A stretch of DNA of 64,000 nucleotides. Origin: Maratus speciosus. Lineage: Eukaryota; Arthropoda; Arachnida; Araneae; Salticidae. Both the position numbers and the translations under genes were made by a program. Positions within the stretch are counted from its first letter, which is position 1, and every line of letters begins with the position of its first letter. Shown one piece after another: positions 1 through 12,158 of the stretch. The notes beneath the pieces were generated by a model. The model worked only from the letters and a program-made list of their open reading frames with translations, was not told the DNA's origin and made no database searches. The DNA lies in NCBI GenBank assembly GCA_963932465.1, contig OZ010799.1:155616761-155680760 (forward strand), written 5' to 3'.

Positions 1-2480
1 TTTTACATATAGCAGCTACTATAAATATAGGAATAGCGAAAAGGGTGTTTGTGCAATAAGGATAAGATATTCTCAAATAAATTTAATGAAGGACGTTAAA
101 ATTATACAATTATTGGCACAGATGTCATATTCGCATATAATTGAAAAAAAAAAAAAAAGATTTCTGTTTGGATGTTATTTTAAAATTACAACAGAAAATC
201 ATCTGTAAATATATATATAGACGCTAAAAGGGATAACAAACAATATACCTACATTTTGATAAATACATTTAAATGAAATGATCTACGTGTTTTATACGCT
301 ATGCACAGCATATATATTTTCAAATGAATGTAATTTGTTGAAGGTCAAAGTCTGTTTTGATTTGTAAATCAGTCCACAGCAAGGGGGGGGGGGGGTGATT
401 TTAAAACTTTAAGTATACATTCCTTATTTTTTGAAGACTTTAAGAAAAAAAGATAAAATTTATTTTTACAAGTTTAAAATAATTAAACATAAAAACAAAA
501 TTGTGTTTAAGACTTAAGTGTTTTTAATTATAAAAACACTAGTTAGCCTCGATCATAATTAAAAATGTTTTATTATAATAAAATATGTTCCTAAACACTT
601 ACTCCTACAAAAAACTCCTTACACTTTCTCGATTTCGTATTTTATGGTTCATTTACATTACCATTACGTCAATCCTATGTGTTAAAAGTATATATAACGG
701 AACTGCAGTTATGTTATCAAAATACATTTGAAAATTCGCGATGGTTACGAAACGTGAAACGATACGTTATAACATGTTTTAAGTAAATCATGTTTATAGA
801 AGTTAGTTTAATTTAAAGATGTAGCATGCTGTATAACATAATTAAACAAAATAGCGTTGAATCAAATATCATCTTTTCCTCATGGGTAACTTACACAGAA
901 ATCTTAAATATAAGACAGTACAGAAGAAAAAAAAAGACTACAGTAAGAACGATTTAAACAATAATGATATATACTAATAAGTAAAAGTAATGGCAAACTT
1001 ACCGCATTTTCTGTAAATGTTAGAAACTTGACACAACGAAAGCTTTCAAAACAGACGCCATTGGGAGACGCTACGCCTACGCTGGCCGTGAAAAGAAATA
1101 AGTTGCGCATGCGCAAAAATCGTACGGATCATAATGATTTCCGAACATGGGTTGGCTACACGATTATCACGAAAACCTTTGCAGGATAGTTAGAAAGTAA
1201 AGCAAAAACGACCCTTTTCGGAAACCTTACATGCTATCTGGGGGGGATACAATGCAACCATACCTTATGCTTAAAACATATGTATAGACCCCCCCCCCCC
1301 CCAAACGAGACTAAATGAACTTCTTCGTTTGTTTTGAAAAAAGATAGGGATCGGGGAAAAGAAGTTTTCTCCCGAGGTTGTTCATACCCTACACACATAT
1401 AGGTCATAAGTGGGTGGCCCTCCGTAATATATTTTTTTTTCATTTGTGAAAAAGAAGTGTAGGGTCCCTAAATGTTTTTTGCTTCAGGACAATATTAAGG
1501 AGAAGACTTGCTCTGTATGTAAGTTTGTAATATGTGAACCTTTCCTCTTCCGTAATTTTTAAGTTTATAATGTGTGAACTCTTCCATAATTTTTGAATTG
1601 CTGTGCATATATGTTTGACTAGGAGTTTTTATACTACTTGATGAAAAAATTATGTAATGTCCAGTTGATGGATGTTAAATAAAATTAAATAAAAATACGT
1701 TTAATTTTGGTTCATAATAAACTACTATATTTGGTGAGGGAAAAATACCTGTTACTTTTATTCTCCCAAAATAATTCATGTGTATAAGATAAGAGACAAC
1801 CAAATTTATGTGTAAAAGAGTGGGCATTTTAAAAATTAATATTTTAAAATCATATTTCTTTTGTTATCACATGTTCTTTCTCTCTCTTTTTTTTTTTTTT
1901 TTTTTTTTAATGAAACGTAATTCTAATGAATTCCGTATATTTTTCATCAATAAGGTATTCAATTTTTCGTCTTACAGCTTGAAATACAATATTTGAATAA
2001 ATTGTATATATTAAAACCATTTTATCAGATTAATATGAGAATTAATAATTTTTGTTTTTAATATGAAGAGATTAGTTACCCATTAATTCATATTTGCGCT
2101 TGGTGAAATGTTGACAGTTTTGTTTGCTCTGAAACACGCGGATCGAAGATAGCATATGTCGTGAAAAAATATTATATCGTGGGAAAATTATTTTAAATAA
2201 AGATGCGCATTTTCTTTAGACGGCACTTTCTTTTTATGGGAATTTATCATGTTTCCATGCCCATTAACCAGCACAAATTTGACAAAATTTTATTCTGTTG
2301 CCAAAGGTTTTTCCCCCATTTCTTTCTTTTCTTTTTTTTTTTTTTTTCGATTATTTTTCTTTTACTGTATTACATTGAGAGCACTCATCAATAATATTTG
2401 GAGACCACAAAATCTCCCCTTTATAAAGAATCTGTATTGTTTATATTGGAGTCCAATATTGCATTCATCTGAAATAATAC
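1..2480. other. AT-rich region without a supported gene
   Basis: I see no gene here. The open frames are short, low in complexity and built around poly-T or poly-G tracts (for example near 373-385, 1289-1301 and 1887-1908). The only compact motif of note is TGCGCATGCGCA at 1104-1115, a perfect palindrome matching the consensus known for the NRF-1 transcription factor. It lies in a small patch (about 1060-1140) richer in CpG than its surroundings, so a promoter fragment is possible, but no exon or start site can be placed beside it. Confidence 0.6.
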
Positions 2481-2489
2481 CAAGGAATT

Positions 2490-2888
2490 ACCAATATTGG
2501 TCACATATTAGTTTTTTATTGATATTATTTTCAACGTTCTGCCTATATTGCACAAATTTTGGTTCCACATCTGAAACTTTTGTAATGGAATGGTGAAATA
2601 TATTTTGACAATATTGCGCAATTGCAGTATTAGCGAAATTTAAACACCTCGATGTTGGGGGTAATATTTCAGCCAATATAAGTAAAACGCCAATATTGGT
2701 TATATATTAGTTTTCGACTGACATTATTTTTAACGATCTGCCTTTACAGCAGAATGCAGAAATGTTGGCTTCACATCTGAAATTTAGGCAATGAAATGGC
2801 GAAATATTTTTTGACATTATTGACACAATTGCGATATTAGCAAAAAAAAAACATCCCAATGCTGGGACAATATTTTATACCAATATAG
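2490..2888. repeat. Tandem duplication, about 199-bp unit x 2
   Basis: Two direct copies begin with CCAATATTGG at 2491 and about 2690. They share the same order of blocks: an ATATTAGTTTT segment, ACGATCTGCCT-like, CACATCTGAAA, AATGGAATGGTGAAATAT-like, and a CAATTGC segment. The copies have drifted, so the duplication is old. AATATTGG and its complement recur through the unit. No coding sense is visible. It may be a short satellite remnant or the inner part of an unrecognised element. Confidence 0.75.
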
Positions 2889-2942
2889 CCAATATTAACA
2901 GCGCTTAATTTGCGACGGAGTTCAGCTCCGATACTTCTTTAA

Positions 2943-3051
2943 GGCTGTTCTCAAAATCCAAAAGGGCAACTTTATGACATAAGTTTTAATTTATTTTTGT
3001 TCGGAAATGCATGAAACTAGTCAGAAACTATGTAATCAAGCTGTTTTTTCC

Positions 3052-3084
<33 letters not shown>

Positions 3085-3380
3085 CTTTTTGCAAACTCAA
3101 TAGATATTTCTGAAAATAGTGTCAAAGTGGGTGTTTTAACCGAATTTCCGCGCGAAAGAAGAATATCCACTCAAGAAAGGATGAAAAACGTGTTTGTCAC
3201 GTGATCAAAATCGCTTATAACTCAATAGGTAATTTGTTTATTAAAAAATGGAAAGCACAGACCGATTCCAAATCGCTTCCATGGTCAGGCTTTCCAATTT
3301 TACATCTTTCCGTTAAAAAATGAATTTGTAAATGTGTCAAAACGTTTTACGTTTTTTGAGCAAAGCAGTTGAAAACAACC
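2943..3380 (-). mobile_element. TTAA-flanked non-autonomous element (family 7), copy 1
   Basis: The element is bounded by TTAA on both sides (2939-2942 and 3381-3384). Its ends are imperfect inverted repeats: GGCTGTTCTCAA at the left against the complement of TTGAAAACAACC at the right. Related sequence occurs on the other strand at 32663-33537, including the shared strings GATCACGTGACAAACACG and CATGGAAGCGATTT. TTAA target duplication is the hallmark of the piggyBac superfamily; assignment to that superfamily is inference, because no transposase is present. A long poly-T tract interrupts it near 3053-3084. It has no coding capacity. Confidence 0.65.
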
Positions 3381-3905
3381 TTAATTTTTAGTGAATATTT
3401 AAATTAATTAAATTATTTAGCCGGAGCGCACCGGAGCTTATAAATTCTGTGGGGAAAAAAATCCTTGGCGAATAAGAATTTTCTGACTCCTAATACCTGA
3501 TTATAAATACGTTTGCTAGATATTCATTCCTTAAATTTTATTTTAAACAATATCTGTATATTGTTGAAGAAATAATGCTTTGAATTATGCAAATATAGTA
3601 TGAAATACAAATATGTTGGTGAAGAGGACTGGAGGTGTAGGGTTCACGGTTAATACGCAGATTTTATCCAGTCTTTCGAACATCGCCATTATACTAATGT
3701 AAAAATATCAATATTTAACCCCTTGGGTACATTTGACGACTGAGAGTCGTCATGCATTTGGCCCCTGGCGCCTATTTTTATATTCTATTCATACCACTAT
3801 TTAAGGAAAATATTTTGTAGTATTTTTCTCTTGCACATACTGTCAAAGTGTATATGAAAAAAATTTCTTTTGTGAAAGTGGTGCGAGATAGAATTTAAAA
3901 AAAAA

Positions 3906-3952
3906 TTAGAGAACAGGAATTCTGCTTTTCCAGAATTTAGTGTCGCTCTCGA

Positions 3953-4022
<70 letters not shown>

Positions 4023-4028
4023 TAGATA
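3906..4028 (-). mobile_element. Helentron-like family 2, copy 1 (3' terminal fragment)
   Basis: Read on the minus strand this is the 3' end of the element seen more fully at 18209-19305 and 59018-60290: a CATCGAGAGCGACAC-like block, a hairpin of AATTCTG and CAGAATT, a short spacer, then the terminus. Here the terminal CTAG has become CTAA (TTAG on the plus strand, 3906-3909). The fragment runs into a (TA)n tract and is then cut by the MITE that starts at 4029. I found no further family 2 sequence beyond that MITE, so this copy is truncated. Confidence 0.6.
3956..4018. repeat. (TA)n microsatellite
   Basis: About 60 bp of uninterrupted alternating T and A. It lies where the related copies of family 2 also have AT-rich or poly-A tracts, so it probably expanded from a weak simple repeat inside that element. 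The length is likely to vary between individuals. Confidence 0.95.
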
Positions 4029-4073
4029 CAGTAGAGTCCCGATTATCCAAGTTAATCGAACTTATACCTTTGG

Positions 4074-4633
4074 CAGGGCCGAAACTAGCCTTTTTTGAAC
4101 CCGGGGCAAACATGGATTTTGGCGCCCCCTCTTCCACAAAGTATATTTACAAAGAGAATTTTACTAATTTTATAATAGACGACTTATTTTAATATTTAAA
4201 ATATGTAATCATAAAATATGTAATACTGAACTACGTAATCTACAGTGGCTGATCCAAGGGGGAGGCCCCTCTGAACATCAACAAAAATATTCTAAAGATC
4301 ATTTTTAAAATGACATATCCAGTAGAGTCCCGCCTAACCGAGTTTCCGCTTTCACCGAGTTATTTTCTTCTGATGGGCTGATGGCTTCCATTATTATGAA
4401 ACAGCCATTATAAATGAAATATTAGGTGAAGATAAAAGAGCAGAAGTAAAAAGTTAGAACTCTGATTTTCTGGTCCGAATGGGAAAAAAAAATGGCCATA
4501 ATTTTTTTTAGCCATCAATCCATCAGAAGAAAATGATCCATTCCAAAGGTATAATCCTTCATTTGACGCCCCTTCGTTCTGGTGCCCGGGGCACATGCTC
4601 TCTCTGCCCCCCCCCCCCTTAGTTTCGGCCCTG
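4074..4633. mobile_element. hAT-type MITE with 8-bp target duplication
   Basis: Termini are CAGGGCCGAAACTA at the left and the complementary TTAGTTTCGGCCCTG at the right. The flanking 8-mers are ACCTTTGG (4066-4073) and ATCTTTGG (4634-4641), a target duplication with one mismatch. CAGGG-type ends plus an 8-bp duplication indicate the hAT superfamily. The 560-bp body has no transposase. It sits inside one Tigger-type MITE and carries a second, truncated one (4320-4554). Confidence 0.85.
4320..4554 (-). mobile_element. Truncated Tigger-type MITE inside the hAT-type MITE
   Basis: The segment starts CAGTAGAGTCCCGCCTAACC and continues as the reverse complement of the MITE at 18285-18569. It stops after TTCCAAAGGTATAA, so the other terminal repeat is lost. 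It is the innermost layer of a three-deep nest. It either inserted in the hAT-type element and lost one end, or was carried along as part of that element's cargo. Confidence 0.75.
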
Positions 4634-5383
4634 ATCTTTGGAATGGATCATTTTCTTCTGATGGACTGATGGCTTCTATTATTATGAAGCAGCCATTATA
4701 AATGAAGAGTTAGGTGAAGATGAAAGAGCAGCCGTAAAAAGTTAGAACTCTGATTTTCTAGTCAGAATGGCGAAAACAAATGGCCATAATTTTTTTTTGC
4801 AAAAAAAAATTTATAATCCCCAAAAGTTTCCAGCCAAAAATATATAATCCCCATTTGCAGAAGCCTTTTAAGATCTTCTCTCATTCACGTCATAATTTAA
4901 TCTGAAGAAGATATATTCACGTTGTGTAAATAGACACAATCTTGCTTCATGTTTGTTTACCTTATTCTCTTTACGCTCTCATAAAAGTAGTTGCTTGAAC
5001 TTGAACGTTTGACTGCATCGTTGATGTAATTAAAACACGCAGAGATAAATAAAGGGCGCACTACGTAAAAATTAACTGGATTTGCTTCCAGGATTAAACG
5101 GTTGGAACTCTATTTATAATTTGGGATGAGATATTTATATTTCCTGTTTTATTTATGGTTAGACATAACATAAATCGTGTTTTGGTATATATAGTCTGAT
5201 AAAATGCATAATAAGCTTTTTTAGAACTTTTTTAAATAGCGTATCCAGTAAATAAAATAGTTTTCATTAAAAAATATATACTACGTCGATATTATTTTTA
5301 CTCTCTTTTATTTAACTTAACATGTTTTTTATATATAAAGATGGCATTTTCTATTTTTTTGTAAATACTTTCTTATTTATATT

Positions 5384-6670
5384 TCTTTCTATTCTAAAAA
5401 AAAAGTAACTACCGCTGTCACCGCCGCCGGTTTTGATTTTTTTGTGACCGGAGGCCTTTCTTCGTTAATATTAACAAAAATAATGCATACAAAAATATGA
5501 AAATCGGTGGTTTTATACAGAAATGTTTGATAAACACGCTGATGCAGACAGTTTTTAAATCGAAGAATTATTTTGAGAGTTATTTAATGCTAAAGTTGGA
5601 CAAAATCGTTCCACTAAAAAAGTTTTATAGCAGCAAAAACTATACATGGCAGTGTAATCATTTTTAGATCATTTTATGCGTTAGAATTTGCCGGAGTGCA
5701 GATTGCATTAATTTTTTTATTTTGACTCATTTTTTCAGGTTTTATTTCTATTTTAAATTCAAATTTTCAGCATTTCTAGAGATATTTTTTACAGATTTCA
5801 GAAAATTGTACTAATTTAAACTGTTGCCAACTGTATAAAAAGCGCAAGCAATAATGTTTGCTTCAAATTAAAAATTTATTTACACGTGACTATTATAAAC
5901 AGGAAAAAACTTTCAAATTAGAATTAAATAATTACGTATAAAAAGCAAGAACTTATTAAAAATTACGTCATAAAAAGTATACACGTGAATTTTAAAAGAG
6001 AAAGGATATTGTAAAATAATAAATTCATTAACATGCGTTAGAAGTCTTAGGAGAAATTAAGTCATATTTACGTCACATTATAGTTATTACATAAAATGAA
6101 CACAAAATAATATTGCAAAAAAGTTTAAATTTAGAAATTGCGCTAGACATTTATTTGATATTTTGAGAATTAATTTAAAATGTCTCATTTAAAAGAACTT
6201 TCTTTTCGCTTTGTTAAAAAATACCAGGAGACAAAGACTCTCTTTACTTAATTCCTTTTATATTAGCTTATTTTGAAATATTGTTACACGTGTATACGTC
6301 ATCAAGTTATTTTTATTTCGACGTTTTATTTGTGTTTTTATTAATGTTGTACGAATTTATTTGTTCTTTCGTTATTTAAAATAAAAATTATATCAATTTG
6401 TATAATTTGGCGAGTGGTTTGGCGATTTATATAATTTGGCGAAATTGGTCGACAGGATAATCAAGTAGTACCGCAGCGGATTTGGCGTTAAAATTCCCCA
6501 ATCAAAGAGAAATTAATAGAAATTCGTTTATAGGGAGATCGCCACTGTTTTTTAAATTATAATTCAATCTTTTGAAATCTTTTTAAAGCCGATCAAATTA
6601 GCGTGCATTTAGAGTCTGCGGTGTCTGGACGGGGGTTGGCGAGCGTAGCTCGTAGGGCCGAGCCCCCTAG
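5384..6670 (+). mobile_element. Helentron-like family 1, copy a (complete insertion)
   Basis: The element starts TCTTTCTATTCTAAAA and ends CTAG after the short hairpin CGAGC-GTA-GCTCG. Joining its flanks, TTTATATT and TTAATCTAAAAG, gives exactly the sequence found between satellite units elsewhere (for example around 9520 and 9985). It therefore inserted between two T residues with no target duplication. A CTAG terminus, a 3' hairpin, no duplication and T|T insertion fit Helitron2/Helentron-type non-autonomous elements. The 1287-bp body has no Rep/helicase coding sequence. Its inner part recurs at 55030-55939; the 3' end also recurs at 29017 (minus strand) and 49499. Confidence 0.8.
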
Positions 6671-7139
6671 TTAATCTAAAAGAAGATATATTCACGTTGT
6701 GTAAATAGACATATTGTTTCTCTTTATTCTTTTTTCCTCCTCATAAAAACAGTTGCTTGAACTTGAACGAATGACTCCGTCTCTGATGTAATTAAAACAC
6801 GCAGAGATAAATAAACGGCGCACTACGTTAAAATTAACTAGATTTGCTTCCATGATTAAGCGGTTGGAACGCTATTTATAATTTGGAATGGGATATTTAT
6901 AATTACTGTTTTATTTATGCTTGGAAATAAATATAAATCTTGTTTTGGTATATTCTGATAAAATGCATAATAAGCTTTTTTAGAATTTTTTAAAAATAGT
7001 TTGTTCAGTAAATAAAATAATTTTCATTAAAAAATACATGCTATGTAGATATTATATTTACTCTCTTTTATTTAACTTACCTTGTTTTTTATATGTAAAG
7101 ATGGAATTTTCTTTTTTTTTTTTTTTTTTTTTTTTTTTT

Positions 7140-9022
7140 AGGTAGCTTTCATTACAAAAAGCTACCTATTGCAGCCGATCGGAGGAAATTGATTTCAAAA
7201 AATTTTGGTATATTTTCATCGATCATGACCCCAGACCCCGAAACCACCTTCCATTCAAAAGTTGATATATATATATATATATATATCCATATATATATAG
7301 TATATATATATATATCCATATATATATAGTATATATATATATATAGCTGATCTTTGTCACACTGTAACTCTCGTATTTATAAACCGATTTGGATGTAGCT
7401 TCGTGTATACATAGTGCATACCAATGCCTCGACCGAGTTCGTTGGCCAGCTTCATCCGCCATCTTGTTTCAAAATGGCGGCCATTTAAATTTTTTTTTTT
7501 AAATTTAAAATTTGAAATGTGGTACCAAAAAATTGAAAATTGAAAAATATTTTTTCTTATGTGTTCGACCTTGATACAAAGATTCAGGAGCAGTTTTTGT
7601 TTTGTCTATATCTTAAAAAATGGCTGAGTTATATCACTTTGAATTTCTAGCGTGGGTGACATTTTGAAACGTCCTGATTTTTGTCACGCGATAACAGGCG
7701 TATTTATGAACCGATTTGGATGCACCTTGGTGTATATATAATACGTACCAATGTCTCGACCGGGTTCGTTCGCCAGCTTCATCCGCCATCATGTTTAAAA
7801 ATGGCGGCCATTTAATTTTTTTTAAATTTAAAATTTAAAATGAGGTACCAAAAAATTGGAAAATGAAAAAGATGTTTTTGTATCTGTTTGACCTTAATAC
7901 AAAGATTCCGGAGCAGTTTTTGTTTCGTCTATATCTAAAAAAAAATAGCTGAGTTATAGCATTTTGAATTTCTACTGTAGGTGACATTTTGAAACGACCT
8001 GATTTTTGTCACGCGATAACAGGCGTATTTATGAACCGATTTGGATTTAACTTGGTGTGTACATAAAACATACCAATGTCTCGGCCGAGCTCGTTGGCCA
8101 GCTTCATTCGCCATCTTGTTTCAAAAGAGCTGCCATTTAAAAAAATTTTAAATTTTAAATTTAAAATAAGTTATCAAAAAATTTAAAAATGAAAATATTT
8201 TTTTATGTGTTTGACCTTGACACAAGGATTCCGAAGCAGTTTTGTTTCGTATATATCTTAAAAAATGGTTGAATTATAGCACTTTGAATTTCTAGCATGG
8301 CTGACATTTTGAAACGATCTGCTATTTGTCGCGTGATATCACGCGTATTTATTAACCTATTTCGATGTAAGAAGGTATGTGCATAGCATATCGTAATGCC
8401 TCGACTAAGTTCGCTGGCCAGCTTCATCAGCCACCTTGTTGCAAAATGGAGGCCATTAAATTAAATAAAAAATATATTTAGAGTGAGGTGCAAAAAAATT
8501 AGAAATTGAAAAAGGTTTCTTTTTTAAGCATTTGACCATGATATAAGGATTCCGGAGCATTTTTTGTTTTGTCTTTATCTTAAAAAATGGATCAGATATA
8601 GCAGTTTCAATTTCTAATGTGCGTGACATTTTGAAAAATCTGATTTTTTGCCTGCGAACGCACTTGTATATATCAACCGATTCCGATGTAAGTGAGCATG
8701 TGCACAGGAATTACTAAGGTCTCGACCAAGTTCACTCGTTAGCCTCATCCACCATGTTGTCTTAAAATGGCAGGCACTTCAAGATATCGCCGAATTTGAC
8801 AACCAAATATAAGTTACTTTAAATAAAAGCAGCTTGGATAAAGCTGACTAATTTCGCGAAATTCTCATTCATAATGATTTAGTATTGATAAAAATCAGTA
8901 TTGAATCTCCTATAGTCGGTTCCCACTAAATTGAGCTTCGTGTGTTTGAATAATATAAGCTTGCTTTTTTAAAATAAGGAATATGAAAGCTACCTCTTCC
9001 TCCCGGCACTGGCCGGAAGGAC
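7140..9022 (+). mobile_element. Helentron-like family 4 with internal ~325-bp tandem repeats
   Basis: The left terminus AGGTAGCTTTCAT (7140-7152) is repeated in inverted form at 8983-8995, inside the right end. It is followed by a hairpin-forming segment containing CCGGC-ACTG-GCCGG and the terminus GAC. Such asymmetric terminal inverted repeats with a 3' hairpin are described for Helentrons. The element sits inside an oligo-T stretch of the satellite, consistent with T|T insertion and no duplication. The body holds about five direct repeats of 320-330 bp, recognised by CCGATTTGGATG and GGCCAGCTTCATCCGCCATC near 7347, 7677, 8002, 8321 and 8641. A (TA)n tract lies at 7266-7343. No protein is recognisable. 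Confidence 0.75.
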
Positions 9023-10910
9023 TTTTTTTAATCCTTTCTTATTTATATTTTAATCTAAAAGAAGATATATTCACGTTGTGTAAATAGGCATATTGTTTCT
9101 CTTGATTCTTTTTTCCTCCTCATAAAAACAGTTGCTTGAACTTGAACGAATGGCTGCGTCTCTGATGTAATTAAAACACGCAGGGATAAATAAAGGGCGG
9201 ACTAGGCTAAAATTAACCGGATTTCCTCGCAGGATTAAACGGTTTAAACGCTATTTATAATTTGTGATGAGGTATTTATATTTCCTGTTTTATTTATGCT
9301 TGGAAATAAATATAAATCGTGTTTTGGTATATTCTGATAAAATGCATAATAAGCCTTTTTTTGAATTTTTTTTTATATATCTTATTCAGTAAATAAAATA
9401 GTTTTCACTAAAAAATATATACTACGTCACTATTATTTGTACCCTCTTTTATTTAACTTACCTTGTTTTTTATATGTAAAGATGTAATTTTCTTTTTTTT
9501 TAATCCTTTCTTATTTATATTTTAATCTAAAAGAAGATATATTCACGTTGTGTAAATAGACATATTGTTTCTCTTGATTCTTTTTTCCTCATCATAAAAA
9601 CAGTTGCTTGAACTTGAACGAATGCTGACTGCGTCTCTGATGTAATTAAAACACGCAGAGATAAATAAATGGCGCCCTATGTTAAAATTACCCATGATTA
9701 AACGGTTGGAACGTTATTTATAATTTGGATGAGATATTTATATTTCCTGCTTTATTTATGCTTAAACATAAATATAAATCGTGTTTTGGTATATTCTGAT
9801 AAAATGCATAATAAGCTTTTGTAGAATTTTTTTTAAATAGTTTATTCAGTAAATAAAATAGTTTTCATTAAAAAATATATGCTACGTCGATATTATTTTT
9901 ACTCTCTTTTATTTAACTTACGTTGCTTTTTATATCTAAAGATGAAATTTTCTAGTTTTTTTGTAAATCCTTTCTTATTTATATTTTAATCTAAAAGAAG
10001 ATATATTCACATTGTGTAAATAGACACAATCTTATCTCACGATTGCGATTGTTTCTTTTTGTTCTCTTTTTCTCCTCATAAAAACAGTTGCTTGAACTTG
10101 AACGAATGACTGACTGCGTCTCTGTAATTAAAACACGCAGAGATAAATAAAGGGCGCTGTACGTTAAAATTAACTAGATTTGCTTCCAGGATTAAACAGT
10201 TGGAACGCTATTTATATTTGGGATGAGATACTTGTATTTCCTGTTTGATTTATGCCGGGAAATAAATATTAATTGTGTTTTGGTATATTCTGTTAAAATA
10301 CATAATAAGGTGTTTTACAAATTTTCTTAACTGTTTGTTCGGCAAATGAAATAGTTTTAATTCAAAAATATATACTACGTCGTATATTATTTTTACACTC
10401 TTTTATTTAATCTAAAGATGGATTATTTTTCTGATCCTTTCTTATTTATATTTTAATCTAAAAGAAATTATATTCACGTTGTGCAAATAGACATAATCTT
10501 ATCTCACGATTGTTTCTTTACGTCCTCATAAAAGCAGTTGCTTGAACTTAAACGAATGACTGCATCTCTGATGTAATTAAAACACACAGAAATAAATAAA
10601 GGGCGGACTAGGTTAAAATTAACCGGATTTGCTCGCAGGATTAAACGGTTGGAAAGCTATTTATAATTTGGGATGAAATATTTATGTTTCCTGTTTTATT
10701 TATGCTTGGAAATAAATATAAATCGTGCTTTGGTGTTTTGATAATCGTTATTGCTGTTAAAATGCATAATAAGCTTTTTTACAAATTTTCTTAACTGTTT
10801 TTTCAGTAAATTAATTATTTTTCATTTAAAAAATATTACATCGTACATTATTTTTATATTCTTTTCTTTAACTTAACGTGGTTTTTTTTTCTATTAGACG
10901 GAATTTTATA

Positions 10911-11910
10911 ATAGTTTTTTACTTGCTTCCTTATAGGTTACAATTAGAAAAATTAATTACACAGCTGTATTTCTTATGACAATACTAAATTTTAACATTT
11001 CTGAAATTTAATTATAAGTTAATAAATAAGTTTTAAGGAATATTCTAGTTAGCCGGTCGCAAGTGATCAATTGCCAAATAATCCTTATGGTTACAACTGT
11101 TTGCGTGTTACAAGTACAACGGAGTTAATTATGCGCCAAACCACGCTCTCCAAAATATGTCAGAGAGCAGTGAAACTGCTACAACTAAACATTTTAAATA
11201 CTAAAAAGTAGAAACTATAAATAAAAAATAAAGAGCCTAATATATATATTTTAAAATGCATTTTTTTTTTACTAAATAGAGACTTAAAAAAAACATTGTT
11301 AAATCTTTTCAACATACCATAGTGCAATATAGGTTAATTGGACTTATTAATTTAATTTCTTTGCATATTTATGCACCACATTGTTTAATATTGTATAATG
11401 AATAAATAAATCATTATTAACACTTTTCAATGAGTTATCATTATACGAGTACATTGTCATCATTATAAAGTGATACCTCGTTTCTCTAATACAAATCATT
11501 CCGAAAGAATTGTTCTATAACAGAATAAAATTTTACCATAAAAATATGATTAATTAGTTTCGACCTCCCAGGTTGCGTATTTAACTACTTCAAACAAAAC
11601 ATTGTATAGTACAATACAGAAAAATATAAAACCCAGTTATAATAGCGTACCTAACATGAAGCAATGTCAATTTTATGACATATTGTTAAAAGTTGCACCG
11701 TACCGTACGATGTTGTACAAAAAGTGTACCATACCTTTATTGATGAAACTTTGGTGACTTAAGATTAAAGAAAAGTAAGGGTCTATCACATTGGCGCCAT
11801 ATTTTCGGGTCCCCGAAGAAATTCGAGAGTTTCAATATAAAAACTTTTCTCTGTACGTATCGTATATACAAGGTATAGTATAAAAACATGGGGAGAGAGG
11901 GGTAAAAATA
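10911..11910. other. AT-rich stretch, nothing recognised
   Basis: I see no gene, terminal inverted repeat or tandem repeat here. The region has low complexity and no open frame with protein-like composition. Confidence 0.5.
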
Positions 11911-12158
11911 TTTCAAATAAAATTATTTCTAAAGAAAGAAAACCCCGAACAAATTTATCGAGAATTTTAATCTAAAATTTTTTTCTACATATACAAAACA
12001 CATTAAAAAATATATATATATTTCCAAAAAAATATTTCAAATAAAATTATTTCTAAAGAAAGAAAACCCCGAACAAATTAATCGAGAATTTTAATCTAAA
12101 ACTTTTTTCTACATATACAAAACACATTAAAAAATATATATATATTTCCAAAAAAATA
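11911..12158. repeat. Tandem duplication, 124-bp unit x 2
   Basis: The segment TTTCAAATAAAATTATTTCT recurs 124 bp later, followed by the same AAAACCCCGAACAAATT, TTCTACATATACAAAACACA and (TA)n blocks. The units differ at only a few positions, so the duplication is recent or recently homogenised. No protein frame runs through both units. Confidence 0.9.

Larger units (their letters stand above)
4029..4812. mobile_element. Tigger/pogo-type MITE, split by a hAT-type insertion
   Basis: The left end starts CAGTAGAGTCCCGATTATCC after a TA dinucleotide (4027-4028). This terminal repeat type and the TA target are typical of Tigger/pogo members of the Tc1/mariner superfamily. The body resumes at 4634 after the hAT-type insertion and matches the complete 285-bp copy at 18285-18569 through the ATGGCCATAATTT region. 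The right terminal repeat is missing, so the right boundary (about 4812) is approximate. It inserted into family 2 Helentron-like DNA and was later hit by the hAT-type element. Confidence 0.8.
4890..10910 (+). repeat. Satellite array, about 470-bp unit x 6, with two insertions
   Basis: Successive units share landmarks such as GAAGATATATTCACGTTGTG, CAGTTGCTTGAACTTGAACG, AACACGCAGAGATAAATAAA and GATAAAATGCATAATAAGC. Starts of the first landmark lie near 4906, 6681, 9060, 9532, 9996 and 10462. The last four give periods of 472, 464 and 466 bp. The two longer gaps are explained by insertions at 5384-6670 and 7140-9022; without them the six units are contiguous. Units differ by point changes and small indels. 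A worn relative lies at about 17230-17640. No coding frame is conserved between units. Confidence 0.9.

Noticed and set aside
3715..3790. TTAACCCCTTGGGTAC near 3715 as a piggyBac-like end
   Set aside because: No complementary end with TTAA was found nearby; GACGACTGAGAGTCGTC is a small palindrome only.
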